Translations under genes and position numbers: made by a program
In this document: positions 33,382 through 45,869 of the stretch, in pieces
Layout of the letters: each line of letters opens with the position of its first letter
Position numbering within the stretch: position 1 is the first letter of the stretch
Assembly (NCBI GenBank): GCA_950295325.1
Contig: OX485807.1
Location: 3,846,501 to 3,910,500 of the forward strand
DNA length: 64,000 nucleotides
Reading direction: 5' to 3'
From: Polytrichum commune
Taxonomy: Eukaryota; Streptophyta; Polytrichopsida; Polytrichales; Polytrichaceae
Notes under the pieces: model-generated
Seen by the model: only the letters and a program-made list of their open reading frames with translations
What the model was told of the DNA's origin: nothing
Databases searched by the model: none

Positions 33382-36320
33382 GTGTTGTGAAACTCAACGC
33401 TCATGCACCTTATCCCTGTTGCCGGCACCCTCCCCTCTGCCCATTTCTCCCAGCTACCATTCCACGACCAACAAATTCCATTGGCGTCATCGACATGTGA
33501 TTGTCCGCAATGTCAACGACCACCACAAGTGGCCTCTTCTTCATCCACCTAAACAAATTGTGCGCAGTTTCGACTTCCGCTGTAGATGCAGTGATATCCC
33601 ACGACCTCCACAATATCCTCTAGGTCTTCATACGGGTTACGAGCAAACAATCAGTAACCAAAAACATTCGTGGGAGTGAAAATTTGGAATATGGGATGAG
33701 TTGCAGAAATTACCGCAGGAGCATGACGAATCGGAACAAGGCCCACTCTCCCCTGCGTGTTCTCAGATGCCCAATTCCGAAATGCTTGATAACGTGCTGC
33801 AGGGGTGGCAACGCCGCCAAGCTACATGGATAGCAACTTGACTTCCTCCCACTCCAATCTCTGGCATTCCTGCTCGAATTATGTCATTTTCAACGCCATC
33901 TTCAGGTTGCGCTCGCGTGTGTAATCTTTGTTGCTTCATCTGCACCATATACTTTCATAAGTGAAGCTTTGTATGCACGCCCGTCTTACAATTGAAGTAT
34001 GAAAATCATAAATTTCACTTGCAAGTCCCCTACTGGAAGTACATCTTCATATGCCATGCATCTATTGTGACATGAATCCTTTGTGGAGGTCTTCATGTTC
34101 CTTTCAAAAGTCTAGAAAATAAAAATATGGATTGAAAAAAAATTCATTCGTGAAGATTGATGTGGTAACAACAACAACAACAACAACAACAAGTGTCGTA
34201 ACAACATACGAGCAATTGTTCAGAATCCATGCAGATGTCTGTGAAGGGGCCGCCTCACCCGGCACTATGCATTGTGTGGAGATTCTTTGCTTCTTGGTGT
34301 TTGTATTGGTAACAACATGCAATGAATGTATACCTTAAGCACATTTCCCCGGTCCAATGGCCATCTCCATACATCTAACACCGATGGGGTAACACATTCA
34401 CGCAAAAACTGGAGGATCACAAGAGCAAAGTCGTTAGGAAATTTGGAAGGAATAACTTTATTTAATTTCTACACATAAGAAATTTGGAAATGTTAATGCA
34501 ACGTGAAATGCGCGTGACAAATTGGAAGACGTCAATGATATGCATATGATAATAAGTATATTTCTTACTATGAACAAAGTCTCTGATATCCCCCAATTGC
34601 CCATAACACTTGCAATGGTATCCTCCTGCCCAATAAGTGTCGTAATGACAGTATCATAATATATAGGGTGCCCTTTGTGGTGGAACACAAAGGGCAAAAT
34701 TATTGTGCAAGGGCCTCAACATGCCCACATATAACCAAAGCATAGGTGCCACTCAATAAGTCTAAATGCAACAAAACAATCTCTGAAATGGAGTCTAGTA
34801 TCCATCAAGCTTCTCATCTGATCAAATATGTGGCCTACCTTTGGAAAGGCCTCTCCATTGGCAACGTGAACAAGAACCTCCATCTTTGAATCTTTTCCTT
34901 CAAACTTCGCCAATAACACTTAGCACAAGAACCCTATGTCGTGAAGGAGCTCCATAAAAAACTTCACACACCTACGAGCATAACAACAAAAATTGAACAC
35001 AAGATATCAATACACAAAACATATTGTTGGGGAATGGTCCAATTATATAAATGATAGATGTTCATGAATTATCGAATTGTACATTGTCCACCATGATTCC
35101 AATGGCAAGGTTGAAGTAGACAACATCTAACAAGTTGGCCCCTGACCTTTGTTCGTATAATTTAACCTTTTATGAAGCCTAGTGTGCAATGGACTTGACT
35201 TGGACACCAAATGTGTCATCGTCTAAGCGTTCCCAATGAAGACCATCCTTCGTTGCATTGTTGTAAAAAGCTTGTGAACACCAAGACAACATGTTAACTT
35301 ACAAAATAATTCTGAATTGGAAGCCACATGTGAAAATATTTTGATAAACAAAAAAAAATTGATTTTATGCACACAAACCACAAAGAAACACTTGGGTGGG
35401 GGGGGGGGGGGGGACTGTTGTAATGGCTCACTTGTGTATGTGATGACTTTGTCAATGTTTTTCCCAAAAAAATCAAAAAATCAAAATAAAAAACAACATA
35501 AGGCTTTAAAGGTGGTGTGGGAAAATTGACCTCAAAAAGGTTTCTTTGATGTAAATCTACAACATAATGCAAATGAGCGTCAAAAAATAAAGTACATTTG
35601 CCACCAAAATCCCATTGATCGACATGGCATGCAAAAGAGGACATGCCTTTGTGCACAAATGTTGGCACTTGTGACATCATTGAAGATTCCAAAAGTATCA
35701 ATAGACTTCAACGCATGTATAACCTTTTGTGTAGTGTCATTGTCCATCATGAGTAGTGCAAATACCTCTAATGTAAAGTATGCACAAATACATCGCAACA
35801 AAGCCTCCTCCGCATCATCTCGACTATTATCCCAAACGAACCATCCATGTATACCATGGTTGAGCCCAAGGTGTTTGCTTCTGTTTTGAGTTGCACCTTG
35901 GTATTGGATGGATTCAAGTACGTTTACAACAAACAATTGCTAGAGTGTCTTACTTCTAGCGGCACTTGCTACAAAACATATTCCCAACCACCATATCCTC
36001 TCTTTTTTATGCATGTCCACAAGACAAGTCATCAATATAAACCCTTTGATGGATGGACCCCACTAAATGATAATCGCCAATGTTCTTATAATATGTGTAC
36101 AACCTAAAATTTGACTCCTCCATAGTGTCGGGTTGGGGGGGGGCCTAACTTCGATGTAGGTTTAAAATGACAAGAAGGTATTTGCCTGCTTATTGGAGCC
36201 CCATTTGCCCCGAGGAGTGCACCTTTCATTAAAAACCAAGAAACCACATGCTTCCCAACATACTTTAAGAAGTTTCTTTTTTTTCTTTCAATCAAGCAAT
36301 GCATGTATAATTTCAATGAT
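33382..36320 (-). pseudogene. Possible hAT transposase debris, minus strand
   Basis: Several short minus-strand frames lie in a row. The one at 34716-34919 reads EVLVHVANGEAFPKVGHIFD, then QMRSLMD. This recalls the segment of plant hAT transposases where a phrase of the type LVDGEKKPAMGYIYEAMD occurs. Neighbouring frames (34458-34697, 35580-35936) have protein-like composition but no firm motif. No hAT dimerisation motif or ends were found. An unrelated spliced gene cannot be excluded. An (AAC)n microsatellite at about 34167-34191 and G tracts at 35397-35413 and 36135-36144 lie inside. Confidence 0.28.
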
Positions 36321-38486
36321 GAAATACAAGTGACAATATGTATACATTAAGAAATTTACATCCATATATAGTCATTAACATAAGTGTGCAAATATACTTC
36401 TGAATAACAATCAACCTCTATCATGTGTAAAATGCAAAACCTTAGCATTCATCATAAAGCCGTTGAAGATTTTCATCCCCCAAATATAACTCATAAGCAT
36501 CTAAGTCTAAAATATATGTCATGGAAGCTAATGCAATTATTGTTTCAAAATATCAATAAGATCATATGAAGTTTTTCATTAAATGATTAGTTAGATCATA
36601 AGTCCACTTGTTGTTGGCCTTTTGATACCAACATAACCCAATGTTCATGTTTGATGAATGATCTATCAAGTTAATTAGATCCCTATACTCCACTCAACAA
36701 TTACCAAATTTTCTACACATCTTATAAACCCTCCCAACAAACCAAACCTTAACTAGAGGTGATTTTTTTGGTCTATCACATTTTTCAAAATTCTAGGTTG
36801 ATGTGTTTTCTTGTCTCGACTTTCTTTGCCTACATCTTGGAGTTCTCATAGCATTCAAAACTCAAAGTATCTTGAACCAAAAAAAACTACTCAACCCATT
36901 TTATTCCACTTGTTAATTAGTCTCTACCATGCATGCTTTAATGATAGCCGCAACTTAATCCGGAAACAAGACAAACAATATGCTCTTGATTCAAAACCAA
37001 GAATTCAATTGATGAAAGAGTTTATTTATAAACACTTATTGTTACTTCTACAATCCAATACAAAAATCCACTAATGTGACAAGCATCTGAGACGAGGTAG
37101 GGGCTATGTGGAACACATGAAAGTAATGAGAAATGGAGGGGTTTTGTTGGCCTTTTCAACAAGGCCTCATTTCTAAATCATTACACAAAATAGGATATTT
37201 AGTGTTTGATACACTAAATACGAACACATACACTAAATGTCGATAACCCTATGAAAGTAAGTAGCATTAAATGTAAAATCAAACACTAAATATCAACTAT
37301 GGTAATATGTGGAAGTTACATGTTTGAATTTAGTGTTAGTAAGGATATGAAAAAAAAAAAACAATGATAAAAGGAGAATTCCAACATATCTTCTAGCATA
37401 TCTTCTAACACTAATTGTCAAGGAATTGAAAATTAATGTTGAGCAGGGTAGGGTGGTAACAACATTAAATATAATCAAGCACTAAATATCATATTTAGTG
37501 TACTTACATCAACCACCCACTCCTTTGATCAACCTTCACAAAGAATCGCAACCATTCCTCTTACAACCCTGAGCAAGAAGTGGCCTCGTTCTCAACTCAA
37601 TGACCCCTTCCAAAACCCTAATTTGGCCTCTTCCATATATACATGCATGGATGAAGTAAGGAAATGAGAAATTTATACATCTTAGTTTCATCCAATATTA
37701 AACACTATCCCATAAAGTTTAGTAACACTACCATACAAATACAAATGTTGTATATTTTCTAGAGGCTCTTCATACATGTGCATAACTACAAGCTACGATT
37801 TGTGTAGCATACACATAAGTAGTACGGCAAAGTTCAAATTGATACCCCTTTTGTGCAATCACGTATGCTCATTGTGTTTTGAAAGGCGCACCCCCAGGCC
37901 ATCCGCATGCAACGTGAAAATCAGGGTTCCAATGGGCGATGTGAGAGGCATTGAGGAACGTCCATCGTGATGTATGTCCAAAGCATCAAGATCAAATGTA
38001 AATTGGACCCAGGGAAAGTAGTGGAAAGGGGGGGGGGGAGGGGGTCCAAAATCATCAAGACCTATGGGCTTAGTAATCCCATCATCTCCCCTTTTTTAGA
38101 AAGGATGCAAAGGGAATAGGTTTGAGTAATGTTATGACAACTTCCATCATTTGAGAAGATAACCATTTTGTGTCGAAGTTGATAAGGTATGTTTATGGTG
38201 CTTCTTGGTACATAGATGATTATTTTATTTATGTAAGTTGTTGGTTGAAAATTAGTCTTTAGGACAAGTTAAGGAAGACATCGAGTCATGGGCACACCTT
38301 ATTTCCCCCAACATAGTTTCTATCACTACCAATAAGTACACACATTCAATGTTTGAATGTTTGAATGTTCTAGTGTTTTAGAGTTGAGCAGAAACTCAAG
38401 GGGCTTGATTGTTGTTTACATTCAAGTTGCTTAAACATAGAACATTTGTGTGAAACTAATATATTAATGTTACAAAAACTACAAGT
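36321..38486. other. Intergenic, no gene recognised
   Basis: AT-rich DNA without a credible frame. Words like ACTAAATATC recur in both orientations at 37190-37500, suggesting a decayed foldback element. A poly-G run lies near 38030. Nothing else supportable. Confidence 0.45.
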
Positions 38487-38565
38487 GCGGGTGGTAGGAT
38501 TCGAACCTACATCTTTTTCCTCTTAAAATTTATTCAAACTATACTATCCAAATATTTTTAGGGGA
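38487..38565 (-). repeat. tRNA-like fragment (T-arm and acceptor 3' strand)
   Basis: On the minus strand, GTAGGTTCGAATCCTAC forms a perfect 5-bp T-arm followed by CACCCGCA, like the 3' end of a tRNA. Upstream, ATAGTATAGTTTGAAT resembles a D-arm/A box, but no GCGGGTG acceptor strand is found. A tRNA pseudogene or the head of a SINE is more likely than a functional tRNA. Confidence 0.4.
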
Positions 38566-38929
38566 GATGATGGAAATTTCACACTTTTATATAATCATAA
38601 GGTGCAAGGTGGGAGTAGATTTTGATGTTCCTTGGAGGGGAATAGCGTGGGGAACATTATAATCCACTAACACCGGTTTCGTTAAAAGTGCAATTCAATA
38701 TGTAAAAGTGCACATGAACAAATTCTTGCAAACGCATAGATTTCAATGAAAATACGACCATATTATAATTGTATTGGCTATAAAAATTTTATTTATAAAT
38801 ATGGGTACATTTAGATCAATGTTCTTGGTCATTAATCAAATTATAATTTGATGATTTTTGTAAAAAGACTTCATCCTACAATAAGATGAGGAATTCATTT
38901 TATGGGAGTTATGTATAATTATAAAATAA

Positions 38930-39520
38930 AAACCAATTACGGCTCCACAAGGTGTGGCATATGCCTCACCCCTATAAATCTTGAGAAAACCAATTACGTC
39001 TTCACAAGGTGAGGCATATGCCCCACCCCCTTAAAACTTGGAAAAAAACTAATTATTGCTTACAAGGTGAGGCATATGCCACACCCCCTTAAAACTTGAA
39101 AAAAAAACTAATTATTGCTTCACAAGGTGAGGCATATGCCCCACCCCCTTAAAACTTGAACAAAAACTAATTATTGCTTCACAAGGTGAGGCATATGCCC
39201 CACCCCCTTAAAACTTGAATAAAAACTAATTACTGCTTCACAAGGTGAGGCATATGCCCCACCCCCTTAAAACTTTTGGAAAAAAAACTAATTATTGCTT
39301 CACAAGGTGAGGCATATGCCCCACCCCCTTAAAATTTGAAAAAAAACTAATTATTGCTTCACAAGGTGAGGCATATGTCCCACCCCCTTAAAACTTAAAA
39401 AAAAAAAAACTAATTACTGCTTGACAAGGTGAGGCATATGTCCCACCCCTTAAAACTTGAATAAAAACTAATTATGGCTCCACAAGGTGTGGCATATGCC
39501 TCACCCCTTTAAATCTTGTT
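38930..39520. repeat. Array of 10 palindromic 60-bp units (left)
   Basis: Ten units with a period of about 60 bp, each centred on GGTGAGGCATATGCCCCACC or the perfect palindromic form GGTGAGGCATATGCCTCACC. The spacers are like CCTTAAAACTTGAAAAAAAC and TAATTATTGCTTCACAA. The first and last units share a distinct variant (GGCTCCACAAGGTGTGGCAT). The array lies about 270 bp inside the left terminal repeat. Confidence 0.9.
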
Positions 39521-39759
39521 TTTTTATAATATATTTTATAATATATTATATTTTGAAGTTTATATTATATATATTAGATTAAATATTTATAGAAATTCTA
39601 TTTTATTTCCAAAAAACTAAATAATGAATATGTATGAGTAGAATAATGCCACCGGCCCACCTAAAAAAATTCAAGTGTAATTTCTTAAGTCTGTGTATGA
39701 TAGACCAATACAAAGTTTGTCCACACATATAAATTAAAAAATAAACGTTTACCCTAAAC

Positions 39760-39956
39760 CCTAAAACACCGCTTAGGGTTAGGTCAAGATTTTTAGACGC
39801 CGCTCTTTTCCAACGCCGCTCTTCTCCAACACGAATCTACTTCGGCGCCTCTTACTCCTACAACTCTTACTCAAACACATTCTTGTTTCTCTCCGATGGT
39901 ACCTCTTCACTCCTTCTTCTAATTATTATTCCTCAAAAGTTCAAAAGTTTTTCTAG
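39760..39956 (+). promoter_or_regulatory. Leader-like CT-rich segment inside the CACTA-like element
   Basis: A short CCCTAAACCCTAAAAC stretch is followed by GC- and CT-rich sequence (GACGCCGCTCTTTTCCAACG, CTTCTCCAACACG, GTTTCTCTCCG) that stands out from AT-rich surroundings and looks like a plant 5' UTR. The gag-like element is inserted at its end. Continuation after the insertion (43766 on) reaches a possible acceptor TTCATTTGCAG at about 43864. Function is inferred from composition only. Confidence 0.3.
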
Positions 39957-40197
39957 TACTATGTCGCGGCCCGCATTTTCTTAAAATCTTAAATAACCTT
40001 GTTTTAAGTTTAAAGAATAGGTTTGACTAAGGAAAACATAATAAGTAGAGTACTTTATAGGTAGATTGTTAGGTAGGTTATTTAGAATTCAGAAGAAAAT
40101 TTAAAATCCTTAAAGTAGTTAAAAACATCAAATTAAGTTAGTGTTAGGAATTCCGTTTCGACTCGGAAACCTTAGAGCGGAGCGGACCGCAACCACC

Positions 40198-42076
40198 ATG
40201 GCGACCCAAACCCGGAAGAGGATCGCGGACAAGCCGCTAGCCCTCCGCAAGGTGCACATGGTCACCCCCACTGGTCGAGAGGAGAGCAATGAATTGGAGG
40301 CAGACTTGAGGCGCATGGGCTGCCTCGGGTTATGGGAAAAATCTTGGAGAGTACGTTGTGAGGAGATGGTAAGGGAGTTGGTCACTTGGAAGGTGGACCA
40401 AATTTACGCTTCCACCATCCGGGGCCGACCGGATAGGTGGAATGCGGAATTGTGGAGTAGGGTTTACGGGTTCAAGGAGGAAGGGGAAGGTATGGCCACT
40501 AAGAGAGAAGATTGTACCAGGGACAAATTCTCCCAGAGGTTGAACCCCAAGTATGGCTACTTTGTGAAGGATTGTAAAGACGAGAGGGAAATGAAGATGT
40601 TAGCTTTTCTAGTACCTATCTTTAGCCCGGAGAAGCCCTATAACATCACTCTTACCCTTGCCACCACCTTACTTCTTGCATACTCCGAGAAGAAGGTGGT
40701 GGATTGGGGAAGCATCATTGGAGAGTTGGTGCACAAGTTGGCAACCAACACTAAGCGCGGCCAACCTTCCTACATTGGGTTTTTCTCTTCCACCTTTACG
40801 CACACGAAAACCTACTCACAGACGAAGAGAAAACCCAATGGACATCGCATCAGTTCATGTGGGAGCTCCAGACTACCGACTCGGAGCCGGAGATGGGCCA
40901 TGAGGGTTTGAAGGGGAAGATGTGGTGAAGTTGAGCAATGAAGAGTTGCCCGTGACCAAGAAGCGGAAACTAATGTTGGAGAATCGTGCGACACGGACCA
41001 GGTCCACCACCAAGCCCGTAGGAGATGGAACCTTCACCTTTCCCTTGGAGGACAATCCGGTGGACTCCATTATCCGCGACTTGGAGGGAGTACGGTCCCG
41101 AATTGCGGAATATGAGCTGCAAATGCAACAAGTAGGGGAATTGGTGGGCAACCCTCCACGGGAGAGTTTGGTTGCCGCAATACAGGAGGCCATCCAAGAT
41201 CCGTGCCGGTTGCGGGAGCTGGAGCGTAAGGTGGACCACCTTACTGCGGAAAAATGAAAGACCGCGGAACGAGTGTGGAAGTTGGAGGCGGAGCGAGAGA
41301 AGCTCCTTAAGCAGGTAAAGGATACCACCCTCACGGTACAAAAGGTGAGTGATATGGTGGAAATTCCGGGGAATGTGTAGTGGAAAGCCAAGATGTTCGA
41401 CGCGGAATTGAAGAATGCGGGCCACGTTTCTAGGTCGAAGATGGTTACCTTCATCATGGATCAAGGGAATAAGATGGACGCATCTTTGAAAGCAATGAAG
41501 GCCCTCATTACTAGCTGCACGGAGTTGTTTCCCGTCGTAGTTGAATTATTGGAGAAAAGAGAGTTCTCATCGAGCTACTCCGATTTGACCCCTCATGACA
41601 TGGTGGAAATTCAGGGTGCCGCGGTAAAAGGTGGAAACCAATATGTGGAAGAGGTGGACCAGGTGGAGGACATCACGGCGATCACGGCCCTGCCGGTTTC
41701 TACCACTGAGGTGTTAGTTCCCAATGCCTCCCCAGTTTCCGCTGCTGTTGGAGAGGAAACCTTGGGTGATTGTCACGTGGCCGAGGTCTCAACACCGAGC
41801 CTTGCCATGGACTTCCAAATGGTTGCCCGGGATCCGCCGCTACTTACAATTCTTGCTCCGGGATTTCCGCCGGACAACCAACTGTCCGCACCACTGGCAC
41901 CAGACGTTGCGGGGACGGTGGACCGCGTGGGAGCGATTCCCGGACCCGATGGACACGAGGTGTCAGTGCCACCACCACGTGCTCCATCTTTGGCAACGGA
42001 CAGAGTAGACCGTCACAAGGAGCGGAAGCAGAATAAGAAGGAAGCCAAGTTGAAGAAGCGGAAGGATAAGGAGTAG
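40198..42076 (+). pseudogene. Gag-like protein pseudogene
   Basis: Frame 1 starts MATQTRKRIADKPLALRKVH and runs to about 40785. It then shifts to FLFHLYAHENLLTDEEKTQW and again to EDVVKLSNEELPVTKKRK (from 40922). In-frame stops are TGA at 41255 and TAG at 41378, and the frame ends at 42076 in a Lys-rich tail (HKERKQNKKEAKLKKRK). Between lie predicted coiled-coil (RELERKVDHLTAEK, LEAEREKLLKQ) and Pro/Val-rich segments. About 620 codons when read through. The order basic N-terminus, alpha-helical middle, coiled coil and basic tail suggests a capsid-type protein, but there is no CCHC knuckle, and I do not recognise the family firmly. Non-functional as read here. Confidence 0.5.
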
Positions 42077-43700
42077 ATTTTAGTTAGGATTCCATTTTTG
42101 GTTGTTTTGGGCAAGTAGTTAGTTGGCCCCGAGTTGGGTGCTTTGTCATTTTCTTTGTTTAGGTTCTGACCTCTCATTGAGGTGGATTGTCCGGACTGCC
42201 ACGTGGCCCGCGATTTCCAGCATGGAAACCATGACATGTGGGTGTTAGTTTGGTTTAAGAGGGAACACTTCGGTGTTTTCCTCATCATTGTGCAATGCAA
42301 ATGTTCTTTTGTTCAATTCAGACCTTATGCTTTACTTCACCTTCGGTTTGAGTTGAGTCTTGAGTACATGTGTAATGCAAGTGGTCCCTTCTTCTCCTAT
42401 TTGAGGTTTCCGAGTTTTCCGCCATTCCCTATCATTGTGTAGGTTGGTTAGGTTAGTCTTCCGTGATAGGACAGGGAGACAGTAATACCCCGATGTGCGT
42501 GTGGTTGAAAAACCCCTGTGTGAGGAGGTGATGGGCAGAGGAATCTTAAGCGCGGAAAGGAGGAAAGGATTGGCCGAGCAAGGGGAAAGAACCCCACCGT
42601 GGGGTTGTTGGGCAAGGGAAGTTCCACACACACGGTAGGTTCTTCTCCACTTACTCCGTCCAACTAGGGACCGACAATGAGCAGCAATGGATAAACCTAT
42701 CCAATAGTAGGGGGAGAGTTCTGGTTTACGCCTTCCGATTCCCGTGACCTGGAGGTGGATCACACCGATCAGCAGTAACGGACTGGTCTAGAACACTCAT
42801 GTACTTGCCGCGACTGGCGCTTGGTTCCCACCGCGGATGGTAGGCGTGGTAGCCCCATCCCTATGTTAGCCCCGCCGTCACGGAAATCAACAGACCTTAG
42901 GTCCTATCCTGTGTGACCTGTGGAACAGCACAAGCTACCCATTGTGAGGATAGGAACGAGGATGTTGTGTTTCCACCTTTCTCGAGGGAGGATTCGGTTT
43001 CCGCGTGCGGTATAGTGGAAACTGTGCCATCACGGAAACCAGATCAAGCTGGTTTTGTAGATCCAAAACTTCCTCCACCTTTTCCCTCGTCAAAGGGGGT
43101 GGCACGCGTCGAATACTTAAGTGGGACACCTTCCCGAGGGAGGGCTGCCCCCATCATAACACTAGTCTAATGGAGTAGTAGTTAGGAGGAGGAAGTGGAG
43201 ATAGGGAGACAACCCGGAGAAACCAACCCAAAGGGCGAGATCCTAATGAACAACTACCAAGTCTCTCTGAGCATTCTAGCCTAAAACACTAGAATTATTG
43301 TCCTTGTGACACGGTCAAAAATCTAGCGGATAGTGGAAATACATGTCAGATCCGCTACCTCTATCGTGGAAATCTTATCTCGGAAGTCATGACCCGTAAT
43401 AAGGAATCTTAGAATGGAGTGTATATAGTTGTTATACTATGGATTCGGGACGCTAAATCTATTGTTGTTACTACTCTAGGGTGGGAGCTTGTCCATACTT
43501 TGTGTTGTATTCCATACCTCGGTCCACTACCGGAAAGGCGGAAATATCCGTGCCATACTTTCCGTAATATCCCAGATTTCTTAATCCGATTTGTGTTGTC
43601 TTAGTTTTTGGTGTTTCTTGTGTGTGTGTTAGTGAGAGATTTCCTCCCTCTGTGTTGTGAACGACTGCAGGTTCTTTGTGGGAACGAACTTGGCGCGGCT
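42077..43700 (+). other. Non-coding 3' part of the gag-like element
   Basis: 1.6 kb without a supported frame, of moderate GC content like the pseudogene before it and unlike the AT-rich host element. It has short GGAAAC and CGTGG words but no polypurine tract that I can place confidently. Confidence 0.4.
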
Positions 43701-44325
43701 GTGACGTTTTACGCGTTTATCAGGTTAATTTAATGAATACGTCACCACCGTGTTACGACATACTACACCGTCTAACCTATTGCTGCAAATTTTGATTCTT
43801 CAGCTCTCTATCATCTTATTGCGTTCAATCCACTCTCCAATAACTCTAATATCTTCATTTGCAGCTCAACTGATCTTCGACTCTACTTTCAACTTATATA
43901 GGCGCTTCAACACCAACTTTTATTCAATATTCAAATACCATCGTATTTTATATATTTTATGCTTATTTTCAACTTTATTCATAATGTACTTCAATTCAAC
44001 ACTCCATTCATGTAATTGTTTAACTCTTCAATTTTTTGGGATTCATATCTAAATCTGATTTCGTTTTTCAAAACAACACAATTTATTAATTATTACAAAA
44101 GATTACAGTATACTTAGTACATGTAGTTCATACTATGAAATTGTCGTAATAAATGCCTCATCCTCATTTTTAAAACTCTAGAATATATGATATTTACCCT
44201 TATATAACCCTTCAAAATCGGTATTATTCATCCGTATTGCTAAATTTTGTTTTCTTCATTCTTGATTACAAAATATTGTATCACATCTCTTCCTTTCAAG
44301 TTGAGGCAAATGTTTTGAATTTGTT

Positions 44326-45020
44326 TTTTTGGGCATGAGGCACATGCCTCACCCTCCTTGAAAAATGTGAATTTTTCCTTAAACTTGTGCTTAAAGATAA
44401 GGCACATGCCTCACCCTTATGAAACAAAATTCTATGTTTTGAATTTGTTTTTTTGGGGTGAGGCATATGCCTCACCTCCTTGAAAAATCTGAATTTCTGC
44501 TTAAGATTGTGCTTAAAAGTGAGGCACATGCCTCACCCTTATGAAACAAAATTTTATGTTTTGAATTTGTTTTTTCGGGTGGGACACATGGTTCACCCTT
44601 CTTGAAAAATATGAATTTCTCCCTAAGGTTATGTTTAGATGTAAGGCACATGCCTCATCCTTATGAAACAAAATTCTAAGTTTTGAAGGTGAGACACATG
44701 CCTCACCTCCTTGAGAAATTTGAATTTCTCTTTAAGCTTGTGCTTAGAGGTGAGGCACATGCCTTATCCTTATGAAATAAAATTCTATGTTTTGAATTTG
44801 TTTTTTTCAAGTGAGACGCATGCATCACCTCTTTGAAAAATCTGAATTTCTCCTTAAGTTTGTGCTTAAAGGTGAGGCTCATCCCTCACTCTTATGGAAA
44901 AAAATTATATGTTTTGAATTTGTTTTTTTTGGGTGGGGCACATGTCTCACCTTCCTTGTGAAATCTGAATTTCTGCTTAAGTTGGTGCTTAGAGGTGAGG
45001 CACATGCTTCATCCTTAGTG
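44326..45020. repeat. Array of 12 palindromic motifs (right), 120-bp dimeric unit
   Basis: Twelve motifs of the form GTGAGGCACATGCCTCAC, spaced about 60 bp, alternate two spacers: CTCCTTGAAAAATCTGAATT and CCTTATGAAACAAAATTCTA. The true unit is therefore about 120 bp, repeated six times. The palindromic core is the one of the left array, while the spacers differ. One further degenerate motif (GGTGAGGTGTATGTGTCGCA) is near 46040. Confidence 0.9.
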
Positions 45021-45132
45021 AGAAAATCGATTTTTGTTGTGATTGCTTGAAACGTAATGTATTTAGATGATATTTTTATGTCTTTAAAATGGTTTATGTG
45101 TGCTTGAATGAAGTGAGGTCGGATGTGATATC

Positions 45133-45527
45133 ATGCGGGACAAGGGAGATGGGCCTTCCATGGCCCCCCTGAATAAACATTTGAATCCTTCAAATGTTTT
45201 TAAGGATTATGGATGGTTTCTCACACGCGATGACAAGGATTTGCTCCTAAAGATTTCTACTTATCTGTGGATGGAGAATAAAGTATGGTGTTCTAAAGCA
45301 CGGTCCAAAGAAGAAATTGTTTAAAAAATTGTTATTCATGCCTATACATAAGATCTTGTTAAATACAAATATGTTGAACGAAGTTTTGAACATAAATATG
45401 ATGAAGAACTTGAAGTTAATGCTAGTATACTTGGAGCAACAAAGTTTGAAGAATATGCATTGGTACATCCAGATGTACAAAAAAATATGTTTTCTCTAGG
45501 TTTAGGTTTAGACTCTTTGGATGGTTA
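45133..45527 (+). pseudogene. Unidentified coding remnant with two in-frame TAA stops
   Basis: The ATG at 45133 opens MRDKGDGPSMAPLNKHLNPS, NVFKDYGWFLTRDDKDLLLK and KVWCSKARSKEEIV, then TAA. The same frame continues KIVIHAYT, TAA, DLVKYKYVERSFEHKYDEEL, ILGATKFEEYALVHPDVQKN, to a final TAA at 45525. Composition and frame continuity over 131 codons argue that this was a protein. Both internal stops could be single C-to-T changes of CAA codons. I do not recognise the family. It may be an accessory protein of the CACTA-like element or a captured host exon. Confidence 0.45.
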
Positions 45528-45555
45528 AAATTATTTTAGTTCAGATTTGTATTAT

Positions 45556-45670
45556 ATATATATATTTTTATTTGTATTTTTTATATATATTTGTATTTTT
45601 TATATATTTTTTATATATTTTTATATATTTTTATATATTTTTATATTTTTATATTTTTATATATATATAT

Positions 45671-45709
<39 letters not shown>

Positions 45710-45869
45710 TATATTTATTTTTATATATTTATTTTTATTTATTTTTATTTATTTATATTTATTTATATTTATTTATATTTATTTATATTTATTTATATTT
45801 ATATTTATATATATTTATATATTTATATTTATATTTATATATTTATATATTTATATATATTTATATATA
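45556..45869. repeat. AT-rich microsatellite (TATATATTT/ATTT)n
   Basis: About 310 bp made only of A and T apart from rare G, with long runs of ATTT and TATATATTT units. The open frames spanning it are artefacts of the repeat. Confidence 0.95.

Larger units (their letters stand above)
39962..43760 (+). mobile_element. Inserted retroelement-like unit with TG...CA ends and TACTA duplication
   Basis: Starts TGTCGCGGCCCGC and ends GTTACGACA. It is flanked by the perfect 5-bp duplication TACTA (39957-39961 and 43761-43765), and the ends form the short inverted repeat TGTCG...CGACA. These are the hallmarks of LTR retrotransposon integration. However, the first 180 bp and the last 180 bp do not look alike to my eye, so no LTR pair is shown. 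It carries a broken gag-like coding region (40198-42076) and 1.7 kb of non-coding 3' sequence. No protease, integrase or reverse transcriptase was seen. Confidence 0.6.

Noticed and set aside
37190-37500. MITE with ACTAAATATC inverted words
   Set aside because: The words recur in both orientations but no consistent pair of termini or target duplication could be set.
38487-38565. Functional tRNA gene
   Set aside because: Only the T-arm and acceptor 3' strand are good; the 5' acceptor strand and anticodon arm do not pair.
38930-39520. CRISPR-like array (regular 60-bp spacing with palindromic repeats)
   Set aside because: The spacers are themselves repeats, the context is a plant nuclear genome, and there are no cas genes; this is a tandem satellite.
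39752-39786. Telomere-like CCCTAAA repeats
   Set aside because: Only about two or three units and not at a sequence end; too short to be more than an interstitial motif.
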